From: Clostridia bacterium
GTDB lineage: Bacteria > Bacillota_A > Clostridia > Lachnospirales > Cellulosilyticaceae
Direction of reading: 5' to 3'
Length of the DNA stretch: 52,322 nt
Assembly (NCBI GenBank): GCA_029239935.1
Contig: JARBTY010000005.1
Coordinates: 1 to 52,322, forward strand
Shown: piece after piece, positions 35,236-43,249 of the stretch
Layout of the letters: the number at the start of each line of letters is the position of its first letter
Position numbering within the stretch: the stretch's first letter is position 1
Made by a program: the position numbers and the translations under genes
The notes under the pieces: model-generated
What the model saw: the letters and a program-made list of their open reading frames with translations, nothing else
Databases searched by the model: none
Told to the model about the DNA's origin: nothing

Positions 35236-35901
35236 ATTCCAGTTAGTACAGATAAAAAGAAACTTTTACGAGATCTTAGTATAGGGACACTTTTAAGTTT
35301 GTTTATTGTGCTGTTTAAACTCACTATACCCTTTACTTGGAATATACTTTTTATAGTGCCTGTAAGTTTTCTGTGCATGCTCATTAACAAAAGACTAACC
35401 TGTTTATCCTATGGGATACCAATACTTTATGTATGCGATAGATTCGTTTTAACGATGGGATTTGATTTAAGTTTAATTAGTCTGCCCTATGAGAATTTAA
35501 TTATTTTAATAGGGATACTGCATATGACAGAAGGAGTCCTAATTATACTAGATGCGAAGAAAAATAATGAGTGTGCTATAACATACAAAGGAAATAAATT
35601 AGTAGGGGGATACCAAACTTATAAAAAGTGGTTTATCCCCCTATTTTTCTTTTCAATTCGAGATATTTATCTGCCTATACTAGTTATTATGGCCTATGCT
35701 GATGAAACATTCACAATGAGCCCTATAAAAAAAGCAGTTGCTATGGGAAAATATATTTTTTTCTATGGTATGTTGATAAGTCTATTGGGATATTTTACTT
35801 TTAAACAAAGTCTTTCGCTTATATTAGTAATGATTTGTATGCCTTTGCTTCATGAAACACTATTTATCATTAATAAACGTTTAGAAATAAAAAACAAATA
35901 G
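35236..35901 (+). CDS. Polytopic membrane protein, possible MinJ-type membrane domain, apparent ATT start
   Basis: The frame stays open from the ctpB stop. A strong AAAGGAGG (35224-35231) is followed by no in-frame ATG, GTG or TTG until 35299, which has no ribosome site. ATT at 35236 would give about 221 residues with a charged N-terminus (PVSTDKKKLLRDLS) followed by about six membrane helices. The context ftsEX-ctpB-membrane protein recalls B. subtilis, where minJ follows ctpB; this protein has no PDZ domain. LIGILHMTEGVLIILD is the best candidate conserved block. The MinJ link is inference. Confidence 0.6.
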   Translation: MPVSTDKKKLLRDLSIGTLLSLFIVLFKLTIPFTWNILFIVPVSFLCMLINKRLTCLSYGIPILYVCDRFVLTMGFDLSLISLPYENLIILIGILHMTEGVLIILDAKKNNECAITYKGNKLVGGYQTYKKWFIPLFFFSIRDIYLPILVIMAYADETFTMSPIKKAVAMGKYIFFYGMLISLLGYFTFKQSLSLILVMICMPLLHETLFIINKRLEIKNK

Positions 35902-35933
35902 AAATAAAAAACAAATAGAAATAAAAAACAAAT
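35883..35933 (+). repeat. Three tandem copies of a 17-base A-rich unit
   Basis: AGAAATAAAAAACAAAT occurs three times in exact tandem (35883-35899, 35900-35916, 35917-35933). The first copy encodes the last residues of the membrane protein (EIKNK) and its TAG stop spans the first junction. The unit length is not a multiple of three, so copy number changes would affect only the 3' end or untranslated region. Confidence 0.9.
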
Positions 35934-36001
35934 GGAAGAAAAAAAGAGCCATAGATAAAACAAGGATAATATTAGTAGCAGTGTCGAAATTTGTTATTTT
36001 A

Positions 36002-36030
36002 TTGACGAAATCCGACTTGTTTGATATAAT
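36002..36030 (+). promoter_or_regulatory. Sigma-A promoter of the electron-transfer locus with overlapping inverted repeat
   Basis: TTGACG (36002-36007) and TATAAT (36025-36030) are separated by 17 bases. They lie 32 bases before the first gene of the locus. An imperfect inverted repeat, GTCGAAATTTGT (35983-35994) with ACGAAATCCGAC (36005-36016), 9 of 12 positions matching, brackets the -35 box and could be an operator. The regulator is unknown; it is not a clear Rex or Fur site. Confidence 0.75.
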
Positions 36031-36061
36031 TAATAGGTAAAAATGTATAGAGGAGGGCACT

Positions 36062-38089
36062 ATGGAAAAAAGAATAGTAATTGTCGGCGCCGGTTATGCA
36101 GGGATTTTGACAGCTAAAAAATTAGCTAAGAAACTAAAGAAAAATAATGATATTAGTATTACTATTATTGATAAAAACCCATTTCACACTATGCTTACTG
36201 AACTTCATGAAGTCGCAGCTAATCGTGTTGATGAAGATAGTATTAAAATAAGCTTAAATAAGGTTTTTGCAGGAAGAAAAGTTAACGTTAAACTTGATAC
36301 TGTAAACTCAATTGACTTTGATAAAAAATGCGTTGTAGGTTCAAATGAAAGCTACGGGTATGATTACCTTGTGCTTGCTGCAGGTTCAAAGCCTACATTT
36401 TTTGGTGTAGAAGGAGCAGAAGAATTTTCTTTTAAGCTTTGGTCTTATGAAGATGCAGTTATATTAAGAGAACATATTCATACATCATTTAGAAAAGCAG
36501 TGTGTGAAACTAACCTGGAAGAAAAGAAAAGATTATTAACTTTTCACGTGGTTGGTGCCGGCTTTACCGGCGTAGAAATGGCAGGTGAACTTGCTGAGTA
36601 CGTGCCGATTCTTTGTGAAAAGTATGAAATTGACAGAAGACTTGTAACAATCTGTAACGTAGACATATTAGAACGCAGTGTACCTATTTTGCCAGAGAAG
36701 CTTTCACGTAAAGTTGAAAGACGTCTTGAAAAAATGGGTGTTAAAATGATGCTTAGTACAAGCGTTGCTGCAATAGGCAGTGACTTCATTAAAGTAAAAT
36801 CAAAAGATATAGTTACTACCCAAAGTACCGGAACTGTTATTTGGGCAGCTGGTATCGAAAGTGCAGAAATTACTTGTGAAGCAGCAAAGACTTTAGAGTC
36901 AGCACAAAGAGGACGTATAAAACTTGATGCTTATCTTCGTTCACTTGATAATGATCACGTGTTTGTAGTTGGTGATAATATGTTTTATACACCAGAAGGT
37001 GAAGATCAGCCAGTTCCGCAGATGGTCGAAAACTGTGAGCATAGTGCTGCCACTTGTGCGAAAAATATTGTTTGTGCTATTACAGGTAAAGGTGAAATGG
37101 AGAGGTACAAGCCATCTTTCCACGGAGTAATGGTTTCAGTAGGGGGACGTTATGGGGTGGCTAGAGTTGGTCTGCCAAATCTCATGTTTAATCTTCCTTC
37201 TTTCCTTGCAATGCTTTCAAAACACTTCATCAACATTATTTATTTTATTCAGGTACTAGGATGGAATAAAGTATTTAGTTATATGAAACATGAGTTTTTC
37301 ACTATAAGAAACTGCAGAAGCTTTGTTGGAGGGCATTTCTCAAACAGAACACCTAGCTTCTTATTAATGCCGCTTAGGGTATGGCTCGGCGGGGTTTGGC
37401 TTTTTGAAGGAATCATGAAAATCGTAGAAGGCTGGCTTAATACCCCTAAATTAACAGGTTTCTTTGGCGGGGCTAATGCATGGTATAACAGCATTCTTGG
37501 CAACGCAGCAGCGGGAGCAGTAACAGATGCAGTTACTGCAGCAACAGAAGCAGCAGGTGCAGCAGCAGGTGCGGCAACAGACGGAGTAACAGCAGCAACA
37601 GGAGCAGCTGAAGCGACAGGCACTGCAGTTGAAGCTGTTGGAAGAGTCATTTTTAACTTTGATTTTATTGGTCTTTTCCAAGCGATCTTTGTAAGCGGGA
37701 AAGATTTAGTACATTCAACCATTAGTGACTATGCTTTTAAGTTAGATGTTCCACTTATGAACTGGTTTGTTGATACGTTTATTATGCCTTACGATTCTGT
37801 TCAAGTTTTTATGCAGATATTTATTGTAGTAGCAGAAATTTTAATAGGTCTTGCTCTTATAGGCGGGTTGTTTACTACTCCAGCAGCAGCATTTTCATTA
37901 GTACTTCAGATTATGTTTGTATGCACGACTGGATTGTACTTAGGAACCTTCTGGATGATTTTTGCTGCTATTGCAGTTCTAATTGGGGCAGGAAGAACAC
38001 TTGGACTTGATTATTACGCTATGCCATGGCTTAAAAAAGTATGGAAAAAATTACCGATTGTAAGAAAGTTGTATATTTACAATGATTAA
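36062..38089 (+). CDS. ndh2: Membrane-fused type II NADH dehydrogenase of extracellular electron transfer
   Basis: This 675-residue protein has an NDH-2 flavoprotein part (about 1-400): FAD motif IVIVGAGYAGILTAKKL, NADH motif VVGAGFTGVEMAGEL (about 162) and VFVVGDNMF (about 300). A membrane region of DoxX-like character (about 415-660) follows, split by an Ala/Thr/Gly-rich linker (about 479-526). Listeria Ndh2 of the flavin-based extracellular electron transfer pathway also carries a membrane extension. It should pass electrons from NADH to demethylmenaquinone. Its 3' end overlaps the next gene by 8 bases. Confidence 0.88.
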   Translation: MEKRIVIVGAGYAGILTAKKLAKKLKKNNDISITIIDKNPFHTMLTELHEVAANRVDEDSIKISLNKVFAGRKVNVKLDTVNSIDFDKKCVVGSNESYGYDYLVLAAGSKPTFFGVEGAEEFSFKLWSYEDAVILREHIHTSFRKAVCETNLEEKKRLLTFHVVGAGFTGVEMAGELAEYVPILCEKYEIDRRLVTICNVDILERSVPILPEKLSRKVERRLEKMGVKMMLSTSVAAIGSDFIKVKSKDIVTTQSTGTVIWAAGIESAEITCEAAKTLESAQRGRIKLDAYLRSLDNDHVFVVGDNMFYTPEGEDQPVPQMVENCEHSAATCAKNIVCAITGKGEMERYKPSFHGVMVSVGGRYGVARVGLPNLMFNLPSFLAMLSKHFINIIYFIQVLGWNKVFSYMKHEFFTIRNCRSFVGGHFSNRTPSFLLMPLRVWLGGVWLFEGIMKIVEGWLNTPKLTGFFGGANAWYNSILGNAAAGAVTDAVTAATEAAGAAAGAATDGVTAATGAAEATGTAVEAVGRVIFNFDFIGLFQAIFVSGKDLVHSTISDYAFKLDVPLMNWFVDTFIMPYDSVQVFMQIFIVVAEILIGLALIGGLFTTPAAAFSLVLQIMFVCTTGLYLGTFWMIFAAIAVLIGAGRTLGLDYYAMPWLKKVWKKLPIVRKLYIYND

Positions 38090-39062
38090 TGAGAATATAA
38101 GAAAAAGTGATAACACTGAATTTATAGCATTTGACGAGGCGTATAGACTTGTACAAGATGAAATGGATAAGGCATTATCAAGAGGACCTCTTATCATTCG
38201 TAAACATATGGAGCATTTAAAACTGTCAAGAGGTAAGGGGATTCGCGCAGTATCATTACTGGCCTCCGCTGAAAATAAAGAAGGTTTTATTCATTTAGAT
38301 GCTGTTAAGTTTGCAGCTGCTATTGAACTTCTTCATCTTGCAACACTTGTTCATGATGACGTAATAGATAATGCGGACCTTAGAAGGGGTGTTATAACAC
38401 TTCAAAAAAAATATGGACAAAAAACTGCAGTTATTTGCGGCGATTATTTACTCTGCGTCGCACTTAACCTTGCAGCATCTGTTTCAAATAAAGAGGACTA
38501 CCTTAATGTGAATATGCCGGATTACATGGGAAGTGTATGCCTTGGTGAATTAAATCAGCATATCAATAATGGTAATCTGGATTTATCGATGTATGAATAT
38601 CTCAAAATTATATCAGGTAAAACTGCAGCTCTTTTTGAAGCTTCGTTTTATGCAGGCGCTATTGTTTGTGAAGAAAATGAGGCTGATGTTAAGAAGTATA
38701 AAAGGCTGGGACGCTACATTGGTATGATCTTTCAGCTAACTGATGATTGTATAGATTTTGAGACAACTGAAGAGGTAGCTAAAAAACCAGTTCAATCTGA
38801 TTTTGAGCAGGGAGTTATAACACTTCCCCTTATTCATGCTTTCAATCACATGGTAAGCTTCAAAGAAAAAGCTAGATTAAATAAAGTATCCAGAACAGAG
38901 CTTAATGATGCTGTCCTAAAGACAGGGGGACTTGTTTTTACCCGTATGGTGCTAAAAAAATATTATAATAAGTCACTCAAAATCATTAATGAACTTTCAA
39001 TTACAGAGGATAAAAGGGCAAAGTTCATATCTATTTTAGATAAAGCTTCTGGTTTAATGTAA
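38082..39062 (+). CDS. dmkB: Polyprenyl diphosphate synthase (DmkB-like)
   Basis: This 326-residue trans-prenyltransferase builds the isoprenoid tail for a quinone. The two Asp-rich motifs are present: HDDVIDNADLRRG (about residue 88) and LTDDCIDF (about 220). It overlaps ndh2 and precedes the UbiA-type gene, matching the paired genes that supply demethylmenaquinone in the Listeria electron-transfer locus. Chain length is not readable by eye. The symbol is by synteny. Confidence 0.88.
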   Translation: MINENIRKSDNTEFIAFDEAYRLVQDEMDKALSRGPLIIRKHMEHLKLSRGKGIRAVSLLASAENKEGFIHLDAVKFAAAIELLHLATLVHDDVIDNADLRRGVITLQKKYGQKTAVICGDYLLCVALNLAASVSNKEDYLNVNMPDYMGSVCLGELNQHINNGNLDLSMYEYLKIISGKTAALFEASFYAGAIVCEENEADVKKYKRLGRYIGMIFQLTDDCIDFETTEEVAKKPVQSDFEQGVITLPLIHAFNHMVSFKEKARLNKVSRTELNDAVLKTGGLVFTRMVLKKYYNKSLKIINELSITEDKRAKFISILDKASGLM

Positions 39063-39081
39063 TATAAAGTGGGAGGAACAA

Positions 39082-39984
39082 TTGATTAAGAATTTTCTAA
39101 ACTATGTTGAAATAAGGACGAAAATTACCAGTCTATTTGCTTTTTTAATGACAATTGCCTTACTTCTATATATGAAGCAAACAATAAACTGGAAGTTAAC
39201 AAGTATATTTTTTATTGCAATGTTTTTATTTGATCTTACAACTACAGCAATTAATAATTATATTGATACAAAAACAAATGATCAAACACTGCCATTTAAA
39301 AGAAGTACGGCACGGATTATTATATATGGGCTGCTAGGGATAAGTATTATTTTAGGACTCTATTTAGCTTATCTAACTGATATTGTCATTTTTCTCCTAG
39401 GAGGATTATGTTTCTTATGTGGGATTTTTTATACCTATGGACCAGTTCCTATATCAAGACAGCCTTTAGGAGAAATAATGTCAGGGATTTTTTATGGTCT
39501 CTTAATACCATTTATTTTGTTATATATTAACATGCCAGAAGGGACATTCCTTTCATTAATATTAAGTTTACAAACAATTACTTTATCTTTAAATATTATA
39601 CCCCTATTCACAGTCTTGATTTTTTCAATTATTCCAGTTTGTGTGACAGCTAATATAATGCTCGCAAACAACATCTGTGATTTAGAAAAAGATATTGAAG
39701 TTAAAAGACACACACTTCCTTACTATTTAGGAGATAAATCACTTTACTTATTTGCAGGAATTTATTATTTAACTTATATTGCAACAATAATGATGGTAAT
39801 ATTAAAAGTTCTTCATCCTATATGCTTAGCAGCACTGCTTACTTTTTTTATTGTGCAAAAGAACATAAATTTATTCTTTAAGGTACAAGATAAGAAGACA
39901 ACGTTTGTTTTATCTATTAAAAACTATATTATTATTATGGGAGCAAATACTTTAATGATTTTTGTAAGTATATTGTTTGCTTAG
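39082..39984 (+). CDS. dmkA: UbiA-family prenyltransferase (DmkA/MenA-like)
   Basis: This 300-residue membrane enzyme has about eight helices and the two Asp-rich motifs of UbiA prenyltransferases: NNYIDTKTNDQ (about residue 55) and NNICDLEKDIEVKR (about 195). It should join a polyprenyl chain to dihydroxynaphthoate, making demethylmenaquinone. The start is TTG, following GGGAGG. It lies in the same run as ndh2 and the polyprenyl synthase; no other menaquinone genes are in the window. Confidence 0.86.
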   Translation: MIKNFLNYVEIRTKITSLFAFLMTIALLLYMKQTINWKLTSIFFIAMFLFDLTTTAINNYIDTKTNDQTLPFKRSTARIIIYGLLGISIILGLYLAYLTDIVIFLLGGLCFLCGIFYTYGPVPISRQPLGEIMSGIFYGLLIPFILLYINMPEGTFLSLILSLQTITLSLNIIPLFTVLIFSIIPVCVTANIMLANNICDLEKDIEVKRHTLPYYLGDKSLYLFAGIYYLTYIATIMMVILKVLHPICLAALLTFFIVQKNINLFFKVQDKKTTFVLSIKNYIIIMGANTLMIFVSILFA

Positions 39985-39998
39985 CAGGTGAAAATAAG

Positions 39999-40388
39999 AT
40001 GAAGTTTTTTAAGAAGTCTGATGTGATAGTTATTTTAATTATTATTGTAATAAGCGTCGTCTCTTGGGTAATCTATCATTCTATCTTTTCAAAAAAGGCA
40101 GCTAAAGCTGAAATTTATTACTATTCAGAGCTTGTTGAAACAGTTGATCTAAATACTGGAGTAGAGAGAACCTTTTCTATTCCTCAAGATGAGCATGTTA
40201 TTTTTCATCTGTATAAAGATGGGAAAATTCGTTTTGAAGAGTCAGACTGCCCAGATAAGGTATGCATAAAAACAGGGAAGCTTAGTATGGTAGGACAAAG
40301 TGCAGCATGTCTCCCCAATGCTATCATATTAAAAATTGTTCCTGAAAAGAAACATGCAGAGGATGACCTTGATATGATTGCTCAATAA
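39999..40388 (+). CDS. eetA: NusG domain II protein (EetA-like)
   Basis: This 129-residue protein has one N-terminal membrane helix (about 8-28) and an exported NusG-domain-II-like beta domain (about 40-129) with EESDCPDKVCIKTGKLSM and QSAACLPNAI. Such proteins pair with Gx-transporter proteins and FMN-binding proteins in electron-transfer loci. The Cys residues of DCPDKVC and AACLP are typical of this family and might be redox-active. It begins 14 bases past the UbiA-type gene. The symbol is by similarity to the Listeria locus. Confidence 0.8.
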   Translation: MKFFKKSDVIVILIIIVISVVSWVIYHSIFSKKAAKAEIYYYSELVETVDLNTGVERTFSIPQDEHVIFHLYKDGKIRFEESDCPDKVCIKTGKLSMVGQSAACLPNAIILKIVPEKKHAEDDLDMIAQ

Positions 40389-40402
40389 TAGAAAGGCGTA
40401 TT

Positions 40403-40948
40403 ATGGATGAAAAAGAAATGGATAATAAATCTAAGATAAGTTTTAACAAGACCAAATTTATGGTTTTAACAGCATTGCTTTTTGCTGTTGCTATAGTGCT
40501 TTCTATAGTCGAAAATACACTTCCGCCACTTCCAGCTGCTGTGCCAGGAGTAAAACTTGGGCTTTCTAATATTGCGGTTATGTATGCACTGTTCTTTTTA
40601 GGAAAAAAAGAAGCATTTGCAATAGCTGTTTTAAAGGCCCTATTTGTATTTATCACTAGAGGGGCTGTTGCAGGCTTTTTAAGCTTATCTGGGGGGATAC
40701 TGTCATTAGCAGTCATGATTATTATGATGATAATCTTTAGAGATAAAGTGTCTTACCTCATTACTAGTATTTTTGGATCAGTATTTCACAATGTAGGACA
40801 GTTTATTGCCATATACTGTATTTACACTTCTATATATTTATGGGCATATCTTCCGGTCCTTTTGATTTCTGGAGTGATTGCAGGGATTGCAACGTCCACA
40901 TTACTTAAGTTTATTTTTCCAGCTTTTAAAAAGCTTGGTTTAAAATAA
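40403..40948 (+). CDS. eetB: Gx transporter family membrane protein (EetB-like)
   Basis: This 181-residue membrane protein has about five to six helices and the PAAVPGVKLGLSNIAVMYAL block (about residues 44-63) and FLSLSGGILSLAVM (about 92) that define the family often annotated as heptaprenyl diphosphate synthase component I. That name is misleading; in electron-transfer loci it is a membrane partner of the NusG-domain-II protein. It lies 14 bases after that gene. It resembles ECF S components in general fold. Confidence 0.8.
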   Translation: MDEKEMDNKSKISFNKTKFMVLTALLFAVAIVLSIVENTLPPLPAAVPGVKLGLSNIAVMYALFFLGKKEAFAIAVLKALFVFITRGAVAGFLSLSGGILSLAVMIIMMIIFRDKVSYLITSIFGSVFHNVGQFIAIYCIYTSIYLWAYLPVLLISGVIAGIATSTLLKFIFPAFKKLGLK

Positions 40949-40973
40949 AAATAATATCATTAGGAGGTCAATG

Positions 40974-42053
40974 ATGAAAAAAACATTAACATTATTACTT
41001 AGCGTATCTTTAGCATTTGTTACACTTACTGGATGTGGTGCTAAAGACAAAACAGAAACTGCGGTAGCAGAGACTACTGTAACAGAAGCTCCAAAGGCAG
41101 AAGAAACAGCAGAAGCACCAGCTTCAGGGGATGCTGTGAAAACAGGTCTTGCAGTTATCTCATCAGCAGCAAAATCTAAAGATGCAGCAGAAGAAGACGG
41201 TCTTGCTCAAGCGGATTCAACAGTGGTTGCAGTTACAGTTGATAAAGACGGCAAAATTGTAAAATGCGTTATTGATGCAGCTCAAACAAAAATTAACTTT
41301 TCTAAAACAGGGGAACTTACTACTGATGTAAAGAGCGAGTTCAAAACCAAAGTAGAACTTGGTGCTGACTATGGTATGGCTAAAGCATCTTCTATTGGTA
41401 AAGAGTGGGCAGATCAAGCAGCAGCTCTTGCAGATTATGTAGTTGGTAAAACAGTTGAAGAAGTAAAGGGCATTGCAGTAAATGAAAAAGGAGCTCCTTC
41501 AGATGCTGAGCTTGCAGCTTCTGTAACAGTTGGAATTGGTAACTATGTAAGTGCTATTGAGAAAGCTGTAGCTAACGCTAAAGAGTTAGGGGCTACAAGC
41601 GCTGATAAGTTAGGCTTAGGTGTTGTGACTAACATTGCAAAATCTAAAAACGCAGCAGAAGAAGATGGACTTGCACAAGCTTACTCGAGTTATGCAGCTT
41701 TAACTTTTGGAGCAGATGGTAAAATCACAAGTGCCATTATTGATGGTTCTCAAACTAATATTAATTTCTCTAAAGAAGGAAAAATTACATCTGATATCAA
41801 TGCTGCTCAAATGACTAAAGTTGAGCTTGGTGAAAAATATGGAATGAAAAAAGCATCAGGAATCGGCAAAGAATGGTTCGAACAAGCAGATGCTCTTTCA
41901 AAATACATAGTTGGCAAAACTATTGAAGAAGTTAAAGGTATTGCAGTAAATGAAGAAGGTGCTCCAACAGATGCAGAACTTACAGCTTCTGTAACAATTA
42001 AACTTGGAGATCATATTAAAAACTTCGAAAAAGCAAGTGCCAACGCAAAATAG
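40974..42053 (+). CDS. pplA: Flavin-accepting lipoprotein with two tandem FMN-binding-like repeats (PplA-like)
   Basis: This protein of about 359 residues has a lipobox (TLTGCGAK, Cys near 21), a Glu/Ala/Thr-rich spacer (about 25-55) and two repeats of about 140 residues (about 55-202 and 213-352). Each repeat ends with a DAELxAS motif (Ser near 183 and near 339), resembling the D-x-x-x-x-A-S/T flavinylation site used by ApbE. It should carry covalent FMN outside the membrane and pass electrons on. ATG at 40974 has better spacing than the ATG at 40971. ApbE is encoded next door. Confidence 0.88.
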   Translation: MKKTLTLLLSVSLAFVTLTGCGAKDKTETAVAETTVTEAPKAEETAEAPASGDAVKTGLAVISSAAKSKDAAEEDGLAQADSTVVAVTVDKDGKIVKCVIDAAQTKINFSKTGELTTDVKSEFKTKVELGADYGMAKASSIGKEWADQAAALADYVVGKTVEEVKGIAVNEKGAPSDAELAASVTVGIGNYVSAIEKAVANAKELGATSADKLGLGVVTNIAKSKNAAEEDGLAQAYSSYAALTFGADGKITSAIIDGSQTNINFSKEGKITSDINAAQMTKVELGEKYGMKKASGIGKEWFEQADALSKYIVGKTIEEVKGIAVNEEGAPTDAELTASVTIKLGDHIKNFEKASANAK

Positions 42054-42070
42054 TTATTAAAACATTAAGG

Positions 42071-42097
42071 GAGGTAGTTTGACTACCTCTCATTTTT
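42071..42097 (+). terminator. Hairpin between the lipoprotein and apbE genes
   Basis: GAGGTAGT (42071-42078) pairs with ACTACCTC (42082-42089) around TTG, followed by TCATTTTT. It is a small terminator-like hairpin inside the locus. It could reduce readthrough into apbE, making the abundant lipoprotein the better expressed gene, or stabilise its mRNA 3' end. Confidence 0.6.
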
Positions 42098-42110
42098 AGA
42101 GGTGAGAAGT

Positions 42111-43160
42111 GTGCTTAGAAAGCTTTTTGCATGTGTCCTTATAATGATACTAACAATGAATTTTACAGCTTGCAGCAGTCCTAAAACGACCAGGTATGAA
42201 GCTGAATTTCTTGTACTGTTTGATACTGTAACAAAAATTGTAGCATATACCAAAAGTAAAGAAGAGTTCACAAAATATTCGCAGCTTATTTATGATGGCC
42301 TTAAAGAGTATCATGAACTGTATGATATTTATAATGATTACGAAGGAATTAATAATATAAAAACGATAAACGATAACGCAGGCATTAAGCCGGTTAAAGT
42401 TGACAAAAAGATCATAGATTTGATGCTTTTTGCAAAAGAGGAATATAAAAACACCAATAGTAAAATGAACATTGCTTTTGGCTCTGTACTAAAAATTTGG
42501 CATGATTACCGCACAGAAGGAATCGATGATCCTGAAAAGGCAAAACTGCCTCCAATGGATAAGCTGAAGGCTGCAAAAGAGCACACGGATATCAATAAAG
42601 TAATCATTGATGAGGCTGAATCTACAGTCTTTCTGAGTGACCCTGAGATGTCTCTTGATGTTGGAGCTGTAGGAAAGGGCTTTGCAGCTGAACAGGTTTG
42701 TCAGATGGCAATAAAAGCGGGATTTACTTCAGGTCTTATTAGCGTTGGAGGAAATGTTCGTGCAATTGGTAATAAGGGAGAAAGTAAAAAGCTATGGAAT
42801 ATTGGCATTCAGAATCCTAATAAGGAAGATGAGGAGTCTATTCTTAAAGTAGCTTATTTAAGTGACCTTTCCCTGGTAACAAGCGGAGATTATGAAAGGT
42901 ATTATACAGTTAATGGTAAAAATTATCATCATATCATTAATCCTGAAACATTATTGCCATCAGATTATTTTACAGCTATTACAATCATTTGTAAGGATTC
43001 AGGCGTTGCTGACGCACTTTCTACTGCAGTATTTAATATGCCTTTCGAACAGGGGTTAGAACTTATTGATAGCTTGCCTGATGCGGAAGCCTTATGGATA
43101 TTTAAAAATGGAGAAATTAAAACAAGTGCAAAGTTTAATGATTTAATTGGAGAACAATAA
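42111..43160 (+). CDS. apbE: FAD:protein FMN transferase, lipoprotein (ApbE/FmnB)
   Basis: This 349-residue enzyme links FMN to Ser/Thr of exported proteins, using FAD. It has a lipobox (NFTACSS), FDTVTKIVAY (about 42), LDVGAVGKGFAAEQV (about 181), GGNVRAIG (about 208) and the HHIINPETLLPSDYFTAI block (about 265). GTG at 42111 is chosen because the GTG at 42102 lies within the AGAGGTGA ribosome site. Its obvious substrate is the neighbouring two-repeat lipoprotein. Confidence 0.93.
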   Translation: MLRKLFACVLIMILTMNFTACSSPKTTRYEAEFLVLFDTVTKIVAYTKSKEEFTKYSQLIYDGLKEYHELYDIYNDYEGINNIKTINDNAGIKPVKVDKKIIDLMLFAKEEYKNTNSKMNIAFGSVLKIWHDYRTEGIDDPEKAKLPPMDKLKAAKEHTDINKVIIDEAESTVFLSDPEMSLDVGAVGKGFAAEQVCQMAIKAGFTSGLISVGGNVRAIGNKGESKKLWNIGIQNPNKEDEESILKVAYLSDLSLVTSGDYERYYTVNGKNYHHIINPETLLPSDYFTAITIICKDSGVADALSTAVFNMPFEQGLELIDSLPDAEALWIFKNGEIKTSAKFNDLIGEQ

Positions 43161-43169
43161 GGCAAATTT

Positions 43170-43220
43170 AAACCATTAAAGTAGGACAAGTACCTTGCTT
43201 TAATGGTTTGTTTAGTTTTA
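43170..43220 (+). terminator. Terminator after apbE
   Basis: AAACCATTAAAG (43170-43181) pairs perfectly with CTTTAATGGTTT (43198-43209), 12 base pairs around a 16-base loop, followed by GTTTAGTTTTA. It closes the electron-transfer locus. Confidence 0.82.
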
Positions 43221-43249
43221 TAGAAAGATACTGTATGGGAGGCTTGAAA

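Noticed and set aside
35299..35901. TTG at 35299 as the start of the membrane protein
   Set aside because: No ribosome site precedes it and it falls inside the first hydrophobic helix; the strong AAAGGAGG lies 70 bases upstream.
36002..36061. Rex operator upstream of ndh2
   Set aside because: TTGTTA at 35991-35996 lacks the matching TAACAA half at the right spacing.
37451..37681. A Cys-rich open frame on the minus strand opposite the Ala-rich linker of ndh2
   Set aside because: It is a by-product of GCA/GCT-rich codons read in reverse; it has no ribosome site and lies fully inside a well-supported gene.
40403..40948. Heptaprenyl diphosphate synthase component I as the product
   Set aside because: This is a common but misleading label; the protein is an integral membrane Gx-transporter type without prenyl synthase Asp-rich motifs.
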